Of a stretch of 64,000 nt of DNA, positions 1 to 9,653 are shown piece after piece. Numbering within the stretch: the stretch's first letter is position 1; every line of letters begins with the position of its first letter. Under the pieces are notes generated by a model, which saw only the letters and a program-made list of their open reading frames with translations, made no database searches and was not told the origin of the DNA. The DNA is from Candidatus Gastranaerophilales bacterium (GTDB lineage: Bacteria > Cyanobacteriota > Vampirovibrionia > Gastranaerophilales > Gastranaerophilaceae). A program made the translations under genes and the position numbers. The DNA is taken from assembly GCA_900552525.1 (NCBI GenBank), contig UNSK01000006.1:11308-75307 (forward strand), given 5' to 3'.

Positions 1-1099
1 GGGCGAAGGCACGCTGACAGCCGCAACAATGCTTAAAGGAACAAAGAAATTTTCTGCGCAGGAACTGGCTCAAATCCTTGATGAAAATGGTATAATCATC
101 GAACCTGGCTGCAGTGAAGATTATTTTGTAATCAATGTTCAAACGACTACTGCTCAAATAGATAAAACAATGGAAATTCTGGATGAAATAATTAATCATT
201 CTACATTTGATGACTATGAAATTGAGAAAAAGCGTTCAGAGCTGCTTAATAAAATTAAACAAAGACGTGATGTTCCAATGAATATCGCACTGGAGAATTT
301 TCAGACTATAATTTTTGAAAATAGTGTTTATTCACATTCAAATAAAATTCTTGAAAAAACATTACCAACAGTGCAAAAAGATGATATTTTGAAATATTAT
401 AATAAAATTTTAGATTCTAAAAATGTTATTATTTCTGTAAATGGTAATGTTGATCCGCAAAAAATGATATCAGAATTCGGTTCAATTCTGAAAAATAAAA
501 ACAATCCTGCTGTAAATTATTCAAACTTCAGAATAACAAAAGCATCAGCACCAAAGACGGTTTCACAGAACATAAAAGATTTGCAGACCGCATGGTTATT
601 TCTTGGCTGGCAGACTGCAGGAGTTCAAAACAAGAAAGACTTTGTTACGCTCAAAGTTATGAATACAATTCTTGGCTCTGGTATGAGCTCAAGGCTTTTC
701 AGAAACCTCAGAGAACAGGATGGACTTGCTTACCAGCTAGGTTCAAGCTATTCGCCTAAAATGCTCGGCGGTTCATTCTTTGCTTACATTGGAACTAACC
801 CTGAAACACTGGATTATTCAAGAAAGAAAATTCTGCATGAAATCGATAGATTTAAAATGGAATTTGTATCCGATACTGAATTAAAAGATGCAAAAGACAG
901 GCTTAAAGGCAGTTTTGTTATTGCAATGGAAACTAACTCGGAAAAAGCTTCTAATATCGGATTATTTGAAACTTACGGCTTCGGATACGATTTCTTAAAC
1001 GAATATGTAAAAATGATTGATCAGGTAACTGCTTCTGACATTATAAGCGTTGCAAACAAATACTTTAACAACATTATTATTCAATCTGAAGTGAAATAG
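1..1099 (+). CDS. M16-family peptidase-like protein, 5'-truncated by window edge
   Basis: The frame is open from base 2, so the gene starts upstream of the window. The visible part is the end of an M16 (pitrilysin/insulinase) repeat plus the whole C-terminal half. Just before the conserved MLKGTKK segment, where active subunits carry HxxEH, this protein reads LTAAT, so the zinc site is absent. The C-terminal half keeps the SRLFxxLRExxGLAY region with the Arg and Tyr that bind substrate in non-catalytic partner subunits. I infer the inactive partner of a heterodimeric M16 peptidase, or the second half of a fused one. The active subunit would be expected just upstream. Confidence 0.85.
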   Translation, partial: GEGTLTAATMLKGTKKFSAQELAQILDENGIIIEPGCSEDYFVINVQTTTAQIDKTMEILDEIINHSTFDDYEIEKKRSELLNKIKQRRDVPMNIALENFQTIIFENSVYSHSNKILEKTLPTVQKDDILKYYNKILDSKNVIISVNGNVDPQKMISEFGSILKNKNNPAVNYSNFRITKASAPKTVSQNIKDLQTAWLFLGWQTAGVQNKKDFVTLKVMNTILGSGMSSRLFRNLREQDGLAYQLGSSYSPKMLGGSFFAYIGTNPETLDYSRKKILHEIDRFKMEFVSDTELKDAKDRLKGSFVIAMETNSEKASNIGLFETYGFGYDFLNEYVKMIDQVTASDIISVANKYFNNIIIQSEVK

Positions 1100-1100
1100 T

Positions 1101-1129
1101 TTGACAAAATTCGAACAAAGTTTTAAAAT
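1101..1129 (+). promoter_or_regulatory. Sigma70-type promoter of the DUF2023 gene
   Basis: TTGACA at 1101-1106 and TAAAAT at 1124-1129 are separated by 17 bases. They lie directly after the M16 stop codon and about 40 bases before the next start, which has an AGAGGAG ribosome binding site. Confidence 0.6.
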
Positions 1130-1170
1130 AATATTAAAGTTAGCCATTCCTAACATAAGAGAGGAGAAAA

Positions 1171-1602
1171 ATGTTTATTCCACCGGTACTTGCATATAAG
1201 AATAATACACCGGCTGTGCAATTTCAGGGAAAAACATCTTCAATAACAGAAATTGCTGATTTAAGAGTTTTTCACCACCATATTTATGAATTTAAAAAGG
1301 GTATACGCAATCTAATTCTTACTACAGAGAAATCAAAGTATAAAGAAACAATTGCCAGCAGACTGCAAAAAGATAATATTGACTTTGTTATCCATGACAT
1401 TGATAAGAATAAAATTAATGTTTATTTTGGAGCCAAAGAATGTATTGATGTTATCAAGACTTTTAATCCCAAGCTTAATGAGCTGAGTGCAGAACAGGAT
1501 TTTATGCTTGGAATAATGCTCGGTTACGACAGAGTCAAACAGTGTGAAAGGTATATGAAAATTAAAAACGGCGAGATTAAGCTTGGCAAGAAACCTCTTT
1601 AA
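1171..1602 (+). CDS. DUF2023-like protein with N-terminal FQG leader
   Basis: A 143-residue protein with AGAGGAG upstream of the ATG. Residues from about 32 on (VFHHHIYEFKKGIRNL, then INVYFGAKECIDVI, and LGIMLGYDRVKQCERYMK near the end) match what I know of the DUF2023 family, whose function is unknown. Ahead of that domain sits an extra segment of about 20 residues with no hydrophobic core, ending in QFQGK. Similar leaders occur on several unrelated proteins in this window. The gene has its own promoter and is convergent with the ybaK-like gene, overlapping it by 26 bases. The family call is from memory of the motif; the role is unknown. Confidence 0.75.
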   Translation: MFIPPVLAYKNNTPAVQFQGKTSSITEIADLRVFHHHIYEFKKGIRNLILTTEKSKYKETIASRLQKDNIDFVIHDIDKNKINVYFGAKECIDVIKTFNPKLNELSAEQDFMLGIMLGYDRVKQCERYMKIKNGEIKLGKKPL

Positions 1603-2056
1603 GCTCAAATTTGATAACTTTACACAAATCATCCAGACTTAATTCAACCTGATATCCGATTTTACCTGCACTGAAAATTATTGTTTCAAAGTTTTGTGCT
1701 GATATGTCAATTACGGTTGTGAAAAATTTCTTCATCCCGATAGGAGAACAACCTCCGTGAACATAGCCCGTTAATGGTAAAAGTTCTTTGGATTTAAGCA
1801 TTTCAACAGACTTTTCACCGACTGCCGCAGCAGCTTTCTTTAAATCCAATTCTTTCTCAACCGGAATCATAAATACATAGTGGTTTCCTGACTTAGCAAG
1901 TGTAACAAGGGTCTTAAAAACTCTTTCCGGATTTTGATGTAGAACAGCTGCAACTTCCGTTCCGCTAACTGCATCTGTGTCAGCATAAGAATAGTGGTTA
2001 TATTTAACCTTTGCTTTATCCAGCATTCTCATTACATTTGTTTTAAATTCACTCAT
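1577..2056 (-). CDS. ybaK: YbaK/EbsC-type aminoacyl-tRNA deacylase
   Basis: About 159 residues with the YbaK/ProX fold signature: VSGTEVAAVLHQNPERVFKTLV carries the conserved lysine, followed by YVHGGCSPIGMKK. Family members hydrolyse Cys-tRNA(Pro) or other mischarged tRNAs in the cytoplasm. The chosen start, MSEF, overlaps the stop of the upstream gene as ATGA, which suggests translational coupling. An upstream in-frame ATG at 2071 would add five residues. It is the last gene of a long minus-strand run and runs 26 bases into the convergent DUF2023 gene. Confidence 0.88.
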   Translation of the reverse strand: MSEFKTNVMRMLDKAKVKYNHYSYADTDAVSGTEVAAVLHQNPERVFKTLVTLAKSGNHYVFMIPVEKELDLKKAAAAVGEKSVEMLKSKELLPLTGYVHGGCSPIGMKKFFTTVIDISAQNFETIIFSAGKIGYQVELSLDDLCKVIKFELKEVSCQA

Positions 2057-2388
2057 TGTCTTTTTATCCATTCCATAATAATATTTACCAGATATTCCTG
2101 CTGGCTCTCTGTAAGCTGAACGCCTTTTTTAAAATGATGCCATTTCTCTATACAGCCCCTGCAGCAAGTTGCGGTTGCATGCTGTGCTATAAAAACAGGG
2201 TGCCCTTTCATTGGTGTTTGTTTCCCGTCATTGGCAATCTCTGCCGGAGCAATTCTTTTTGAGATGAAATCTTTAGCATGAGATTTAATCGTTTCTATAC
2301 CTTTCTCTTCTATGTACAGTTTTTCTTTGTCCTTGAGTTTAAATTTACTCCGGAATTTTGAGTTAGCAAGTTTATCGAAAATATCCAT
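2053..2388 (-). CDS. DUF4186 family protein
   Basis: A 111-residue protein. The segment NDGKQTPMKGHPVFIAQHATATCCRGCIEKWH is the family hallmark: adjacent Cys and His residues (CCRGC) could bind a metal, and it is followed by a short helix EYLVNIIMEWI. The family's function is not known to me. It lies 21 bases after the MlaA/hydrolase fusion gene and is coupled to ybaK by ATGA. No signal peptide is visible, so it is probably cytoplasmic. Confidence 0.8.
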   Translation of the reverse strand: MDIFDKLANSKFRSKFKLKDKEKLYIEEKGIETIKSHAKDFISKRIAPAEIANDGKQTPMKGHPVFIAQHATATCCRGCIEKWHHFKKGVQLTESQQEYLVNIIMEWIKRQ

Positions 2389-2409
2389 ATGTATATTTTA
2401 GCACCAAGT

Positions 2410-4470
2410 TTAAATTTTTCCTAAAACATCGGCTTTTAGAGCTTCCTGAAATTCTTTTCGGTATAAAAAACCGAGGTGTGAACCGTTACTTACGCATACA
2501 AGGTGTTTTCCTGCCAATGTTTTTAATCTTTTTATCTGCCCTTCTGTTGCAAAGAAATCATCAGGAGAGTGATAAATTCTGTAATTATCATTATTTACAA
2601 GATAATCTGCAAGAGAATAAAGACTTGTTTCATATCTCATATTTTCAAGCGAAGAGCCGTTTAGGAGATATTTTTCTACATAATCTCTGTAGCTCATATT
2701 ATTTATTGCTTCATAGATATCAGTCTTTTGTCCTTTTGCAATATTTTCAATAGTAAAAATTAAATCCGAAAGTTTTTGCCTTAGCAGGAATGTTGTTATT
2801 AACTTTCCTTCCTGTTCTGTAAAAGGAAGAGCTGAAATATTCATATCAGGATTATTTTCTTTCATCTTTGTAATTTGCAAAATTTTAGCTGCTGTAACTG
2901 CTGTTTTATGTTTAACTTCCGGTGAATTATTATCAAGCTCGTCGCTATTTTTATCAAGCTGCTCAACTGCATAAACTAGTTCAACAGGCGGGCTGATTGC
3001 AATGTATTTAGTTATGCCGAGCGTATTATTCTTGCTTTCTTTTTCTGCAACAAAAAGAGATGAAAGAGCTCCGAAAGATGTTCCGATAATAATTTTTTCA
3101 TCGAACTTACATTCATATTTATTTTCCAGTTTGTCCAGAATTTTATGAGTAACAAGCTTTATATTATCAGCATCCTGAGAAGGTATTCCAGGACAGTACC
3201 CTTCCGGCATACTTCTTACAAATTCCCAGTGGAAGTGGCTGCCAAGCATTACAATAGAATACCCTTCATCAAAGAACATTTTTGCAAATACTGTGGAATG
3301 ATGTGTATTGTATCCTTCACCAATTGACGGATAAAGAATAATAAGCGGTGCATTTTTATCCTTTTGAAGAATATAACGGAATTTATATTCATCTCGCTCC
3401 GGCACGATTGCAACAGATGAAGTTTTTATCCTTTTGGCAAAACTTCTATTCCATATAGAAAGTTCATTCCAGATAGATTTATCGATTTCAGGATTATCAA
3501 AAAGCGCTGTACGCATAGAATCTACAATTGGCGATTGCGGTTTAAAATCTTCAAGAAGAATATCAGGCGTAAGTTCCGGTTTTTGAATAATTTCGAGTTC
3601 ATCAATATCAGCTGCTGCACCTGTAATTTCACCACTCTCATCTGCCGGGGTTTCTGTCTGAGCAGTAATTTCTTCAGCAAGAGCTGACGGCTCATCTTCT
3701 TCAACAAGCTTTGCCTCTGTTTCAAGAAGGTTCTGACGGTCTAAATTTGCATTTTTTATATAATTTTCTATACCATATAATTTTTTTTGAATATCATAAG
3801 GATCGGCATAAGTTGATTCAAGCATCTGAGCAAGAGGCTGCATATAAGAAGTTCTATTAACCATCAATCCAAACTTTACAAGAGCAGTAATAGGAGTAGC
3901 TAAGTATACAGAAGGATCTAACGCGGCCTCTATTGCCCTTCCACATAATGAACGAGGCGTACACGCATTTAATACCGGCATTACCATATAAGAGCCTGAT
4001 TTCATTTTGCACTTGCAGAGAGCCTGCTCCATATTCTCCGTAGTCGGCTTTACCTTAAGCAGCTTACTTGCAGGATCAAAAAGCCCTCCAAGCCCGATGG
4101 TAGAATTTGTTAAAAACCGTATTGTTTCGTTTTTAACCCCTTCTCCATCCTTTTGAAGCAGACAGCTGGCAAGCCTTTTGGGATATTCAATATTATTATA
4201 AGCACTTTGAATTCTATCCATACCATATTGAGGCATTATTGAAGCCCATAAAATATGTACAGGCCGTGCAATATATTTATTCAAACGGCTGTTAAGGTTA
4301 AACATCTTCCTGTTAAACCCTTCAAATTTATCTTCACCCACATACATTCTGGCATAATCAGGATATTTAGGCGTACTGACCTGAGCTTTTTCTACCTGTG
4401 CAAAGACAGGAAACGTCAGGTTAAAAAGCAAAACAAAAGAAAGTATAATCGATATGAACTTTGAATACAT
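2410..4470 (-). CDS. MlaA (VacJ)-like domain fused to alpha/beta hydrolase
   Basis: A 686-residue exported protein with signal peptide 1-24 (cleavage after VFA). Unlike classical MlaA there is no lipobox cysteine. Residues about 40-240 are an MlaA domain (EGFNRKMFNLNSRLNKY, NNIEYPKRLAS, LGGLFDPASKL), the part that removes misplaced phospholipids from the outer leaflet of the outer membrane. An acidic, Thr/Pro/Glu-rich linker follows at about 250-310. Residues about 350-686 form an alpha/beta hydrolase with nucleophile elbow GTSFG (Ser465), Asp637 or Asp638 and His665 as a plausible triad. I infer an outer-membrane lipid transfer protein combined with a lipase or esterase. It follows topA by 72 bases. 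Confidence 0.85.
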   Translation of the reverse strand: MYSKFISIILSFVLLFNLTFPVFAQVEKAQVSTPKYPDYARMYVGEDKFEGFNRKMFNLNSRLNKYIARPVHILWASIMPQYGMDRIQSAYNNIEYPKRLASCLLQKDGEGVKNETIRFLTNSTIGLGGLFDPASKLLKVKPTTENMEQALCKCKMKSGSYMVMPVLNACTPRSLCGRAIEAALDPSVYLATPITALVKFGLMVNRTSYMQPLAQMLESTYADPYDIQKKLYGIENYIKNANLDRQNLLETEAKLVEEDEPSALAEEITAQTETPADESGEITGAAADIDELEIIQKPELTPDILLEDFKPQSPIVDSMRTALFDNPEIDKSIWNELSIWNRSFAKRIKTSSVAIVPERDEYKFRYILQKDKNAPLIILYPSIGEGYNTHHSTVFAKMFFDEGYSIVMLGSHFHWEFVRSMPEGYCPGIPSQDADNIKLVTHKILDKLENKYECKFDEKIIIGTSFGALSSLFVAEKESKNNTLGITKYIAISPPVELVYAVEQLDKNSDELDNNSPEVKHKTAVTAAKILQITKMKENNPDMNISALPFTEQEGKLITTFLLRQKLSDLIFTIENIAKGQKTDIYEAINNMSYRDYVEKYLLNGSSLENMRYETSLYSLADYLVNNDNYRIYHSPDDFFATEGQIKRLKTLAGKHLVCVSNGSHLGFLYRKEFQEALKADVLGKI

Positions 4471-4542
4471 AATTTACCTCAACAATTAATTTTATTGATA
4501 GAGGTTCAAAAATGTTATTGCTCAACCCGCTAGAAGAACAGG

Positions 4543-6846
4543 TTATTCTGGTTTTTCAGATTCTTTGACATCCTCCAGAGGATGTTTAAATGTGCAAGTT
4601 CTGCTTGAGCAGACTTCAAAATTACCGTTCTTTGTGACTTTTTTGACAAGAAGCTCTCCGCATTCAGGACATTTGTTTCCGGTAGGTTCGTCCCATAAAG
4701 CATAAGAACATTCCGGATAACGATTACATCCGAAAAAGATTTTTCCATATTTGGATTTCTTTTCTATGATTGTACCTTCTCCGCATTTCGGGCACTTAAC
4801 TCCTGTAGAGCGTATATATTTTTTACGGTTCTTGCACTCTTTACATTCAAGATACTTGCCGTAAGGGCCGACTTTCATAACCATATCACTGCCGCATTTT
4901 TCACATTTTTCATCAACAGTTTGCTGTTCTTTGCCTTCGCCTTCGACATCATCAAGTTCCACGCTATTATTTAACGAAATAATAGTTTTACATTCAGGAT
5001 ATCCCGAACAGCCAAGGAATTGCGTACCGAAACGGCTAGTCTTAACCAGCATTACTTTTCCGCAGTTAGGGCATTTTTTGTCACTTTCAATCACAACTTT
5101 TTGAGCCGTTTTCATAACAGAATTTACCACTTCCATAAACGGAGTATAAAACTCTTTTAAAACAACATTCCAAACAGCCTTCTTCTCGGCTATTTTATCA
5201 AGCTTTTCCTCCATACCGGCTGTAAATTTATAATCCATAATATTCGCAAATTGGTTCACCAGCTGCTTACATACAGTTCTGCCAAGAAGTGTAGGATAAA
5301 GCGCCTTATCCTTCTTTTCAACATATTTGCGGGTTTGAATTACCGTAATAATAGTTGCATAAGTTGATGGACGGCCTATTCCGTGTTCTTCCAGAGCTTT
5401 TACCAGAGAAGCTTCGTTATATCTTGGAGGCGGCTGGGTAAAATGCTGCTTAGGAGTAATCTCTTTACATTTAACCTTGTCCCCTTGTTCTAAATCAGGT
5501 ATTTTTGCATCTGCATCTTTTTCGTCTTCTTCTGCATCATTGTATAGCTTCAAAAATCCATCAAATAAAATCTTACTGGTACCGGCTTTCAAATTATAAT
5601 CGCCAGCTTTTATATCAATTGTCTTGTTTGCAATCTCTGCCGGCGCCATCTGTGACGACATAAATTTATCCCATATAAGCTTATATAGCTTGTACTGGTC
5701 AGGCTGCAAATATTGCTTAATACTTTCCGGAGTGCGTTCCGGATAAGAAGGCCTGATAGCTTCGTGAGCATCCTGTACATTTTGTTTTCCTTTTACATAT
5801 ACGTTAGTCGTTGCTGGATAATATTTTTCGCCGTAATTTTGAAGTATAAAACTCTTTGCCATCTCATGCGCATCATCCGAAATTCTTACAGAATCTGTTC
5901 TCATATAGGTAATCAAACCAACTGGAGTTCCTTCAATTTCAATACCCTCATAGAGTTTTTGCGCAACCTGCATTGTTTTAGAAACACCAAATCCAAGCTT
6001 TGAACTGGCTGCTCTCTGTAAGGTCGATGTTATAAATGGTGCTGTAGGCTTACGTTTTGTTTCTTTCTTGGTAACTTTATCAACAATAAATTCTGTTTCA
6101 GGATTGAGCAAAAATTCTTTAATCTTATTTGCTTCTTCCTCATTTTTTATTTCGATTTTCTTGTTTTTGTATTTGTTAACCTCAGCTTCAAACAGTTTAC
6201 CGTCTTTATCCATAATAGTATGAATAGACCAGTATTCCTGCGGTATAAAAGCTTCAATTTCTTCTTCTCTTTCACAAATCATTCTAAGAGCAACTGATTG
6301 TACACGTCCGGCAGAAAGTCTGTAATTACCTAACTGTTTCCATAGAACAGGAGATAATTTATAACCTACAAGTTTATCCAAAATCTGCCTTGTCTGCTGT
6401 GCTTTTACCCTGTCCATATCAATTTGTCTTGAATGTTCTACAGCATACTTAACTGCTTTTGGAGTAATTTCGTTAAACTCTATTCTAAATACTTTATCAT
6501 CCGGCACCTGCAAAAGTTCCCTCACATGCCAGGCAATAGCTTCTCCTTCTCTATCAGGGTCGGATGCAAGATAAATTTTATCAGAGCGCTTGGCTAAATC
6601 ATTCAGTTTTGTTACTACTTTTTTCTTTTCTGGAATAACAACATATGTGGGCTTAAAGTCATTATTTACATCAAAACCAAGAACATTATCAGGAAGGTTT
6701 CTTACATGACCGAAACTGGCTTCAATCTGGTAACCATCGCCCAAAATCTTTTTAATAGTTTTAGATTTTGCAGGAGACTCAACAATTACCAAAGCTTTTT
6801 CTTTTTTAGATTTTACAGTTTTCTTTTCGGCTGCCTGTGCTGTCAT
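4543..6846 (-). CDS. topA: DNA topoisomerase I
   Basis: A 767-residue type IA topoisomerase that relaxes negative supercoils. A Toprim domain begins at VIVESPAKSKTI (about 20-33) and holds the acidic SDPDREGEAIAWH at about 95-107. The catalytic tyrosine is Tyr314 in GLITYMRTDS. The C-terminus carries four Cys4-type zinc ribbons, the first three of full form (CPNCG...CSGYPEC; CEKCG...CKEC; CPKCG...CNRYPEC) and a last one CPECG...CSSRTC. The start overlaps the dprA stop as ATGA, so the two are probably translationally coupled. The dprA-topA order is common in bacteria. Confidence 0.97.
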   Translation of the reverse strand: MTAQAAEKKTVKSKKEKALVIVESPAKSKTIKKILGDGYQIEASFGHVRNLPDNVLGFDVNNDFKPTYVVIPEKKKVVTKLNDLAKRSDKIYLASDPDREGEAIAWHVRELLQVPDDKVFRIEFNEITPKAVKYAVEHSRQIDMDRVKAQQTRQILDKLVGYKLSPVLWKQLGNYRLSAGRVQSVALRMICEREEEIEAFIPQEYWSIHTIMDKDGKLFEAEVNKYKNKKIEIKNEEEANKIKEFLLNPETEFIVDKVTKKETKRKPTAPFITSTLQRAASSKLGFGVSKTMQVAQKLYEGIEIEGTPVGLITYMRTDSVRISDDAHEMAKSFILQNYGEKYYPATTNVYVKGKQNVQDAHEAIRPSYPERTPESIKQYLQPDQYKLYKLIWDKFMSSQMAPAEIANKTIDIKAGDYNLKAGTSKILFDGFLKLYNDAEEDEKDADAKIPDLEQGDKVKCKEITPKQHFTQPPPRYNEASLVKALEEHGIGRPSTYATIITVIQTRKYVEKKDKALYPTLLGRTVCKQLVNQFANIMDYKFTAGMEEKLDKIAEKKAVWNVVLKEFYTPFMEVVNSVMKTAQKVVIESDKKCPNCGKVMLVKTSRFGTQFLGCSGYPECKTIISLNNSVELDDVEGEGKEQQTVDEKCEKCGSDMVMKVGPYGKYLECKECKNRKKYIRSTGVKCPKCGEGTIIEKKSKYGKIFFGCNRYPECSYALWDEPTGNKCPECGELLVKKVTKNGNFEVCSSRTCTFKHPLEDVKESEKPE

Positions 6847-7928
6847 GCTCTTTTATACCTGTCACCTTCCGTTTTTTCTATCAAGCCTTCAATTTCCATA
6901 ACAGTTAATGTTGTTAAAAGGCTCTCTGTATCTAGTTTAGTATGTCCTTGAAGTTCATCAAAACTTTTCGGTTCAACTCCTATTATATCAAAAAGTAATT
7001 TCTCTGTTACTGACATTTGAGAAATATCACATAAAGTATTTTCCGATTTTACAAGCTCCCAGTTAAGCACATTCAAAATATCATTACCCGAAGTAACAAT
7101 CGATGCTCCATCCTTTACTAGTTTATACACACCTTCCGTATTCACATTATTAATTGCACCAGGTATACACATAAGTTCTCTGCCCTGCTCTAATGTCAAA
7201 TTGGCAGAAATCAAAGCTCCGCTTTTTAAAGCTGCTTCGCCAACAACAGTACCATAGGAAAGTCCGGTTACAATTCTGTTTCTTTGAGGGAATCTGAATT
7301 TCAAAGGTTCAAAAGTCGGATAATACTCTGTTATAACTGCACCAGAGCCGTTTTCAATTTTCTCATATAAGTGTTTATTTTCTTTCGGATATATAAAATC
7401 AAACCCGCTTGCAATAACTCCGATTGTTTTCAAATTATTATTTATTGCACTATCATGCGACGCTGCATCAATTCCGGCTGCTAAGCCGGATACAATACAA
7501 ACATCAGTATTAGCCAGCTCTCTTATAATCTTTTTGACACTTTCTTTTCCGTTAAAGCTTGCTCTTCTTGACCCGACAAAAGCAACGGTTCTTTCTAAAT
7601 TACAGGACGCCAAATCACCTTTGTAGTATATCGTCATTGGAGGGTTTGCAATTTGTGAAAGCATATATGGATAATCCGGACTATCAAAAGTTAAAATCTT
7701 AATATCTCTTTTTAATACATCTTCAAGTGCTTTATCGGGATTAATATACTTCTTTTTCTCAATGAAATTTTCGGCTTTACGCACAGACAAACCTTCTATC
7801 TGCCTTAAATCATTGAGATTTGCATTGAATGCTGTTTCAATGTTCCCGAAATAATTATAAAGTCTTTGTATAAAGGTAGAGTCTAACTGCTCTATGGCAG
7901 AAAATGCTATCCAGTATTTAGTATTCAT
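6843..7928 (-). CDS. dprA: DNA processing protein DprA/Smf
   Basis: A 361-residue protein that loads RecA onto incoming single-stranded DNA during transformation in well-studied species. The Rossmann-like core shows VGSRRASFNGKE at about 116, SGLAAGIDAASH, GVIASGFDFIYPKEN and FRFPQRNRIVTGLS, followed by GALISANLTLEQGRELMCIPGA. A helix-hairpin-helix-like N-terminal part and a C-terminal winged-helix-like domain are also visible. It starts on the base after the TPR gene stop and overlaps topA by four bases, so it is part of the same operon. Confidence 0.95.
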   Translation of the reverse strand: MNTKYWIAFSAIEQLDSTFIQRLYNYFGNIETAFNANLNDLRQIEGLSVRKAENFIEKKKYINPDKALEDVLKRDIKILTFDSPDYPYMLSQIANPPMTIYYKGDLASCNLERTVAFVGSRRASFNGKESVKKIIRELANTDVCIVSGLAAGIDAASHDSAINNNLKTIGVIASGFDFIYPKENKHLYEKIENGSGAVITEYYPTFEPLKFRFPQRNRIVTGLSYGTVVGEAALKSGALISANLTLEQGRELMCIPGAINNVNTEGVYKLVKDGASIVTSGNDILNVLNWELVKSENTLCDISQMSVTEKLLFDIIGVEPKSFDELQGHTKLDTESLLTTLTVMEIEGLIEKTEGDRYKRA

Positions 7929-8696
7929 CTACATCTTTGCCTTAATTCTCTCTACCAATTTAGAAACACTGTCTTTTTCCTCTTCCGGAATATCAAAATT
8001 CATATAATCTTCGAAATACTCAATTGCATCTTCGTAATCACCTCTTGCTAAGAACAAAATTCCAACCTTCTTATATGCAAGAATAAACTTATCATTAACA
8101 GCAATAGCCTTCAGGTAATTTGATATTGCCTTATCAATTTCATTATTACCTTCATAAGCCTGGGCAAGCGCATAGTATAAAAGCTCGTTATTATCTTTAT
8201 ACTCAATTACGTTTTCAAAGTTTGAAATAGCAGCCTCATAATCTCCCAGTTCAAAATATACATGGCCTAAATCATAATACGCGTCATAATTTTCAGGTTC
8301 ACCATCCAGAACCCTTTCAAGTTCTACAATTGCATCTTCCCACCTTTGATCTTCAATATAAACCCTTGCAAGAAGATGAGCTATGGCAAGATTATCTTGA
8401 AGTTCATAACTACCGCGTTGAAGAGTGCCCAGAGCAGACGGCAGATCACCGGCTTTGTAGTACAAATCAGACAAATTTATATATGCCTGCGCAAGTTCAG
8501 GATCTAACTCAATTGCCTTGGTATAAAAATTTTCTGCCTGTTCAAAATTTCCAAGGCAGGAATATGCAACCCCCATATTATTATAAATATCTGCATTATC
8601 AGGTTCAGTTTCTAAAACACAACTAAACGCATCAATAGCTTCTTTATACTTACGCTCCCTAAAGAGCCCCATTGCCTTATCTATTTTTTCAGACAT
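7929..8696 (-). CDS. Tetratricopeptide repeat protein
   Basis: A 255-residue protein made almost entirely of 34-residue TPR units, for example ADIYNNMGVAYSCLGNFEQA and AQAYINLSDLYYKAGDLPSA; about six repeats are recognisable. No signal peptide is visible, so it is likely a cytoplasmic scaffold. It sits with zero-base gaps between the lptA-like gene and dprA, and is probably co-transcribed with both. The partner is unknown. Confidence 0.9.
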   Translation of the reverse strand: MSEKIDKAMGLFRERKYKEAIDAFSCVLETEPDNADIYNNMGVAYSCLGNFEQAENFYTKAIELDPELAQAYINLSDLYYKAGDLPSALGTLQRGSYELQDNLAIAHLLARVYIEDQRWEDAIVELERVLDGEPENYDAYYDLGHVYFELGDYEAAISNFENVIEYKDNNELLYYALAQAYEGNNEIDKAISNYLKAIAVNDKFILAYKKVGILFLARGDYEDAIEYFEDYMNFDIPEEEKDSVSKLVERIKAKM

Positions 8697-9653
8697 TTAT
8701 AAATCCTCTTCGTCTTTTGTATCGATATTATGAATAATTGTTCTTACATTTCCCTCTGCAACAAAGTCTTTAGGGTTCATTGTCATTTTAATCTTGTCTG
8801 CAATAATATCTTTATCCTGCTGAACAATCTTTGAGCGGCCTACAAAATAAACTTCATTAGGTTTTCCTGTTTCTGCATCAGGGAATACCGAAACTTTTGG
8901 CCCCTGTGCAAAATAATCATCATACCAGATTTTTACATGCCCGCTTCCAATATAAGAATTTTGTTTCTTGCTATATTGCTGATAATCCGAATGTATTGTT
9001 AATTTTTTACCGTCATCAGAAAGTGCTACTGTTTTAGTATTTCCAGACACACTCATTTCTTCAGTTATCGGATTATATACAAAATGGTGTCCCTCTGATT
9101 CATTCTGAGCCTGTTTTACACGCGCATTTCCGATTAAATCAATCTTTCTCAATCCGCCTTTTTCATCTGCAATGATTACAGCTTTATCAGAGTATGAATC
9201 AATATCTTTATATTTCATTGTCACACCGCCAGTACAAACCATAACACTGCTGTTTATATCATATTCCTGAGTATCAGCATTTATAACCACAATAGGAGTA
9301 TTCCCCTCAGTTATAATAGACTGAGCTTCCCCTTCTGCTCGTACAACTTTATTAATAAGAGATACCTTCAAAATATTTGCCTTAACTTCCCGTTTTTTAT
9401 TTTCATTTACTTCATAAGCATAAGGTTTGTCATAGAAAGTTGCTGTATCAAGTTTGTTATTACGCCTAATTGTTACATCGGCTCTGTCGCTTTCAACAGT
9501 AAGGTTGTCAAGTTTAACTTTTACTCCGCCGTCAAGTTTTATCTTCTTTTCTTTATCTGAAAAAGTTTGAGTTTTGGAATCAATTATTAAATCTGAAGAA
9601 AATACTGCCATACTTGAAAATATTAACAGTAATAATATTAAAACCTTTTTCAT
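8697..9653 (-). CDS. lptA: LptA/OstA-like LPS transport periplasmic protein
   Basis: A 318-residue protein with a signal peptide (1-19). OstA/LptA-type beta-jellyroll repeats follow: LIIDSKTQTFSDKEKKIKLDGG, VKLDNLTVESDRADVTI, and a second set at INADTQEYDINSSVMVCTGG and DSYSDKAVIIAD. LptA bridges inner and outer membranes and carries LPS along its groove. This one is longer than the roughly 185 residues of E. coli LptA and appears to hold two OstA modules. Its start overlaps the LptC-like gene by four bases, which supports the assignment. Confidence 0.85.
   Translation of the reverse strand: MKKVLILLLLIFSSMAVFSSDLIIDSKTQTFSDKEKKIKLDGGVKVKLDNLTVESDRADVTIRRNNKLDTATFYDKPYAYEVNENKKREVKANILKVSLINKVVRAEGEAQSIITEGNTPIVVINADTQEYDINSSVMVCTGGVTMKYKDIDSYSDKAVIIADEKGGLRKIDLIGNARVKQAQNESEGHHFVYNPITEEMSVSGNTKTVALSDDGKKLTIHSDYQQYSKKQNSYIGSGHVKIWYDDYFAQGPKVSVFPDAETGKPNEVYFVGRSKIVQQDKDIIADKIKMTMNPKDFVAEGNVRTIIHNIDTKDEEDL

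Noticed and set aside
2056-2262. 68-codon plus-strand frame opposite the DUF4186 gene
   Set aside because: The minus-strand protein carries a strong family signature over the same bases; no ribosome binding site for the plus frame.
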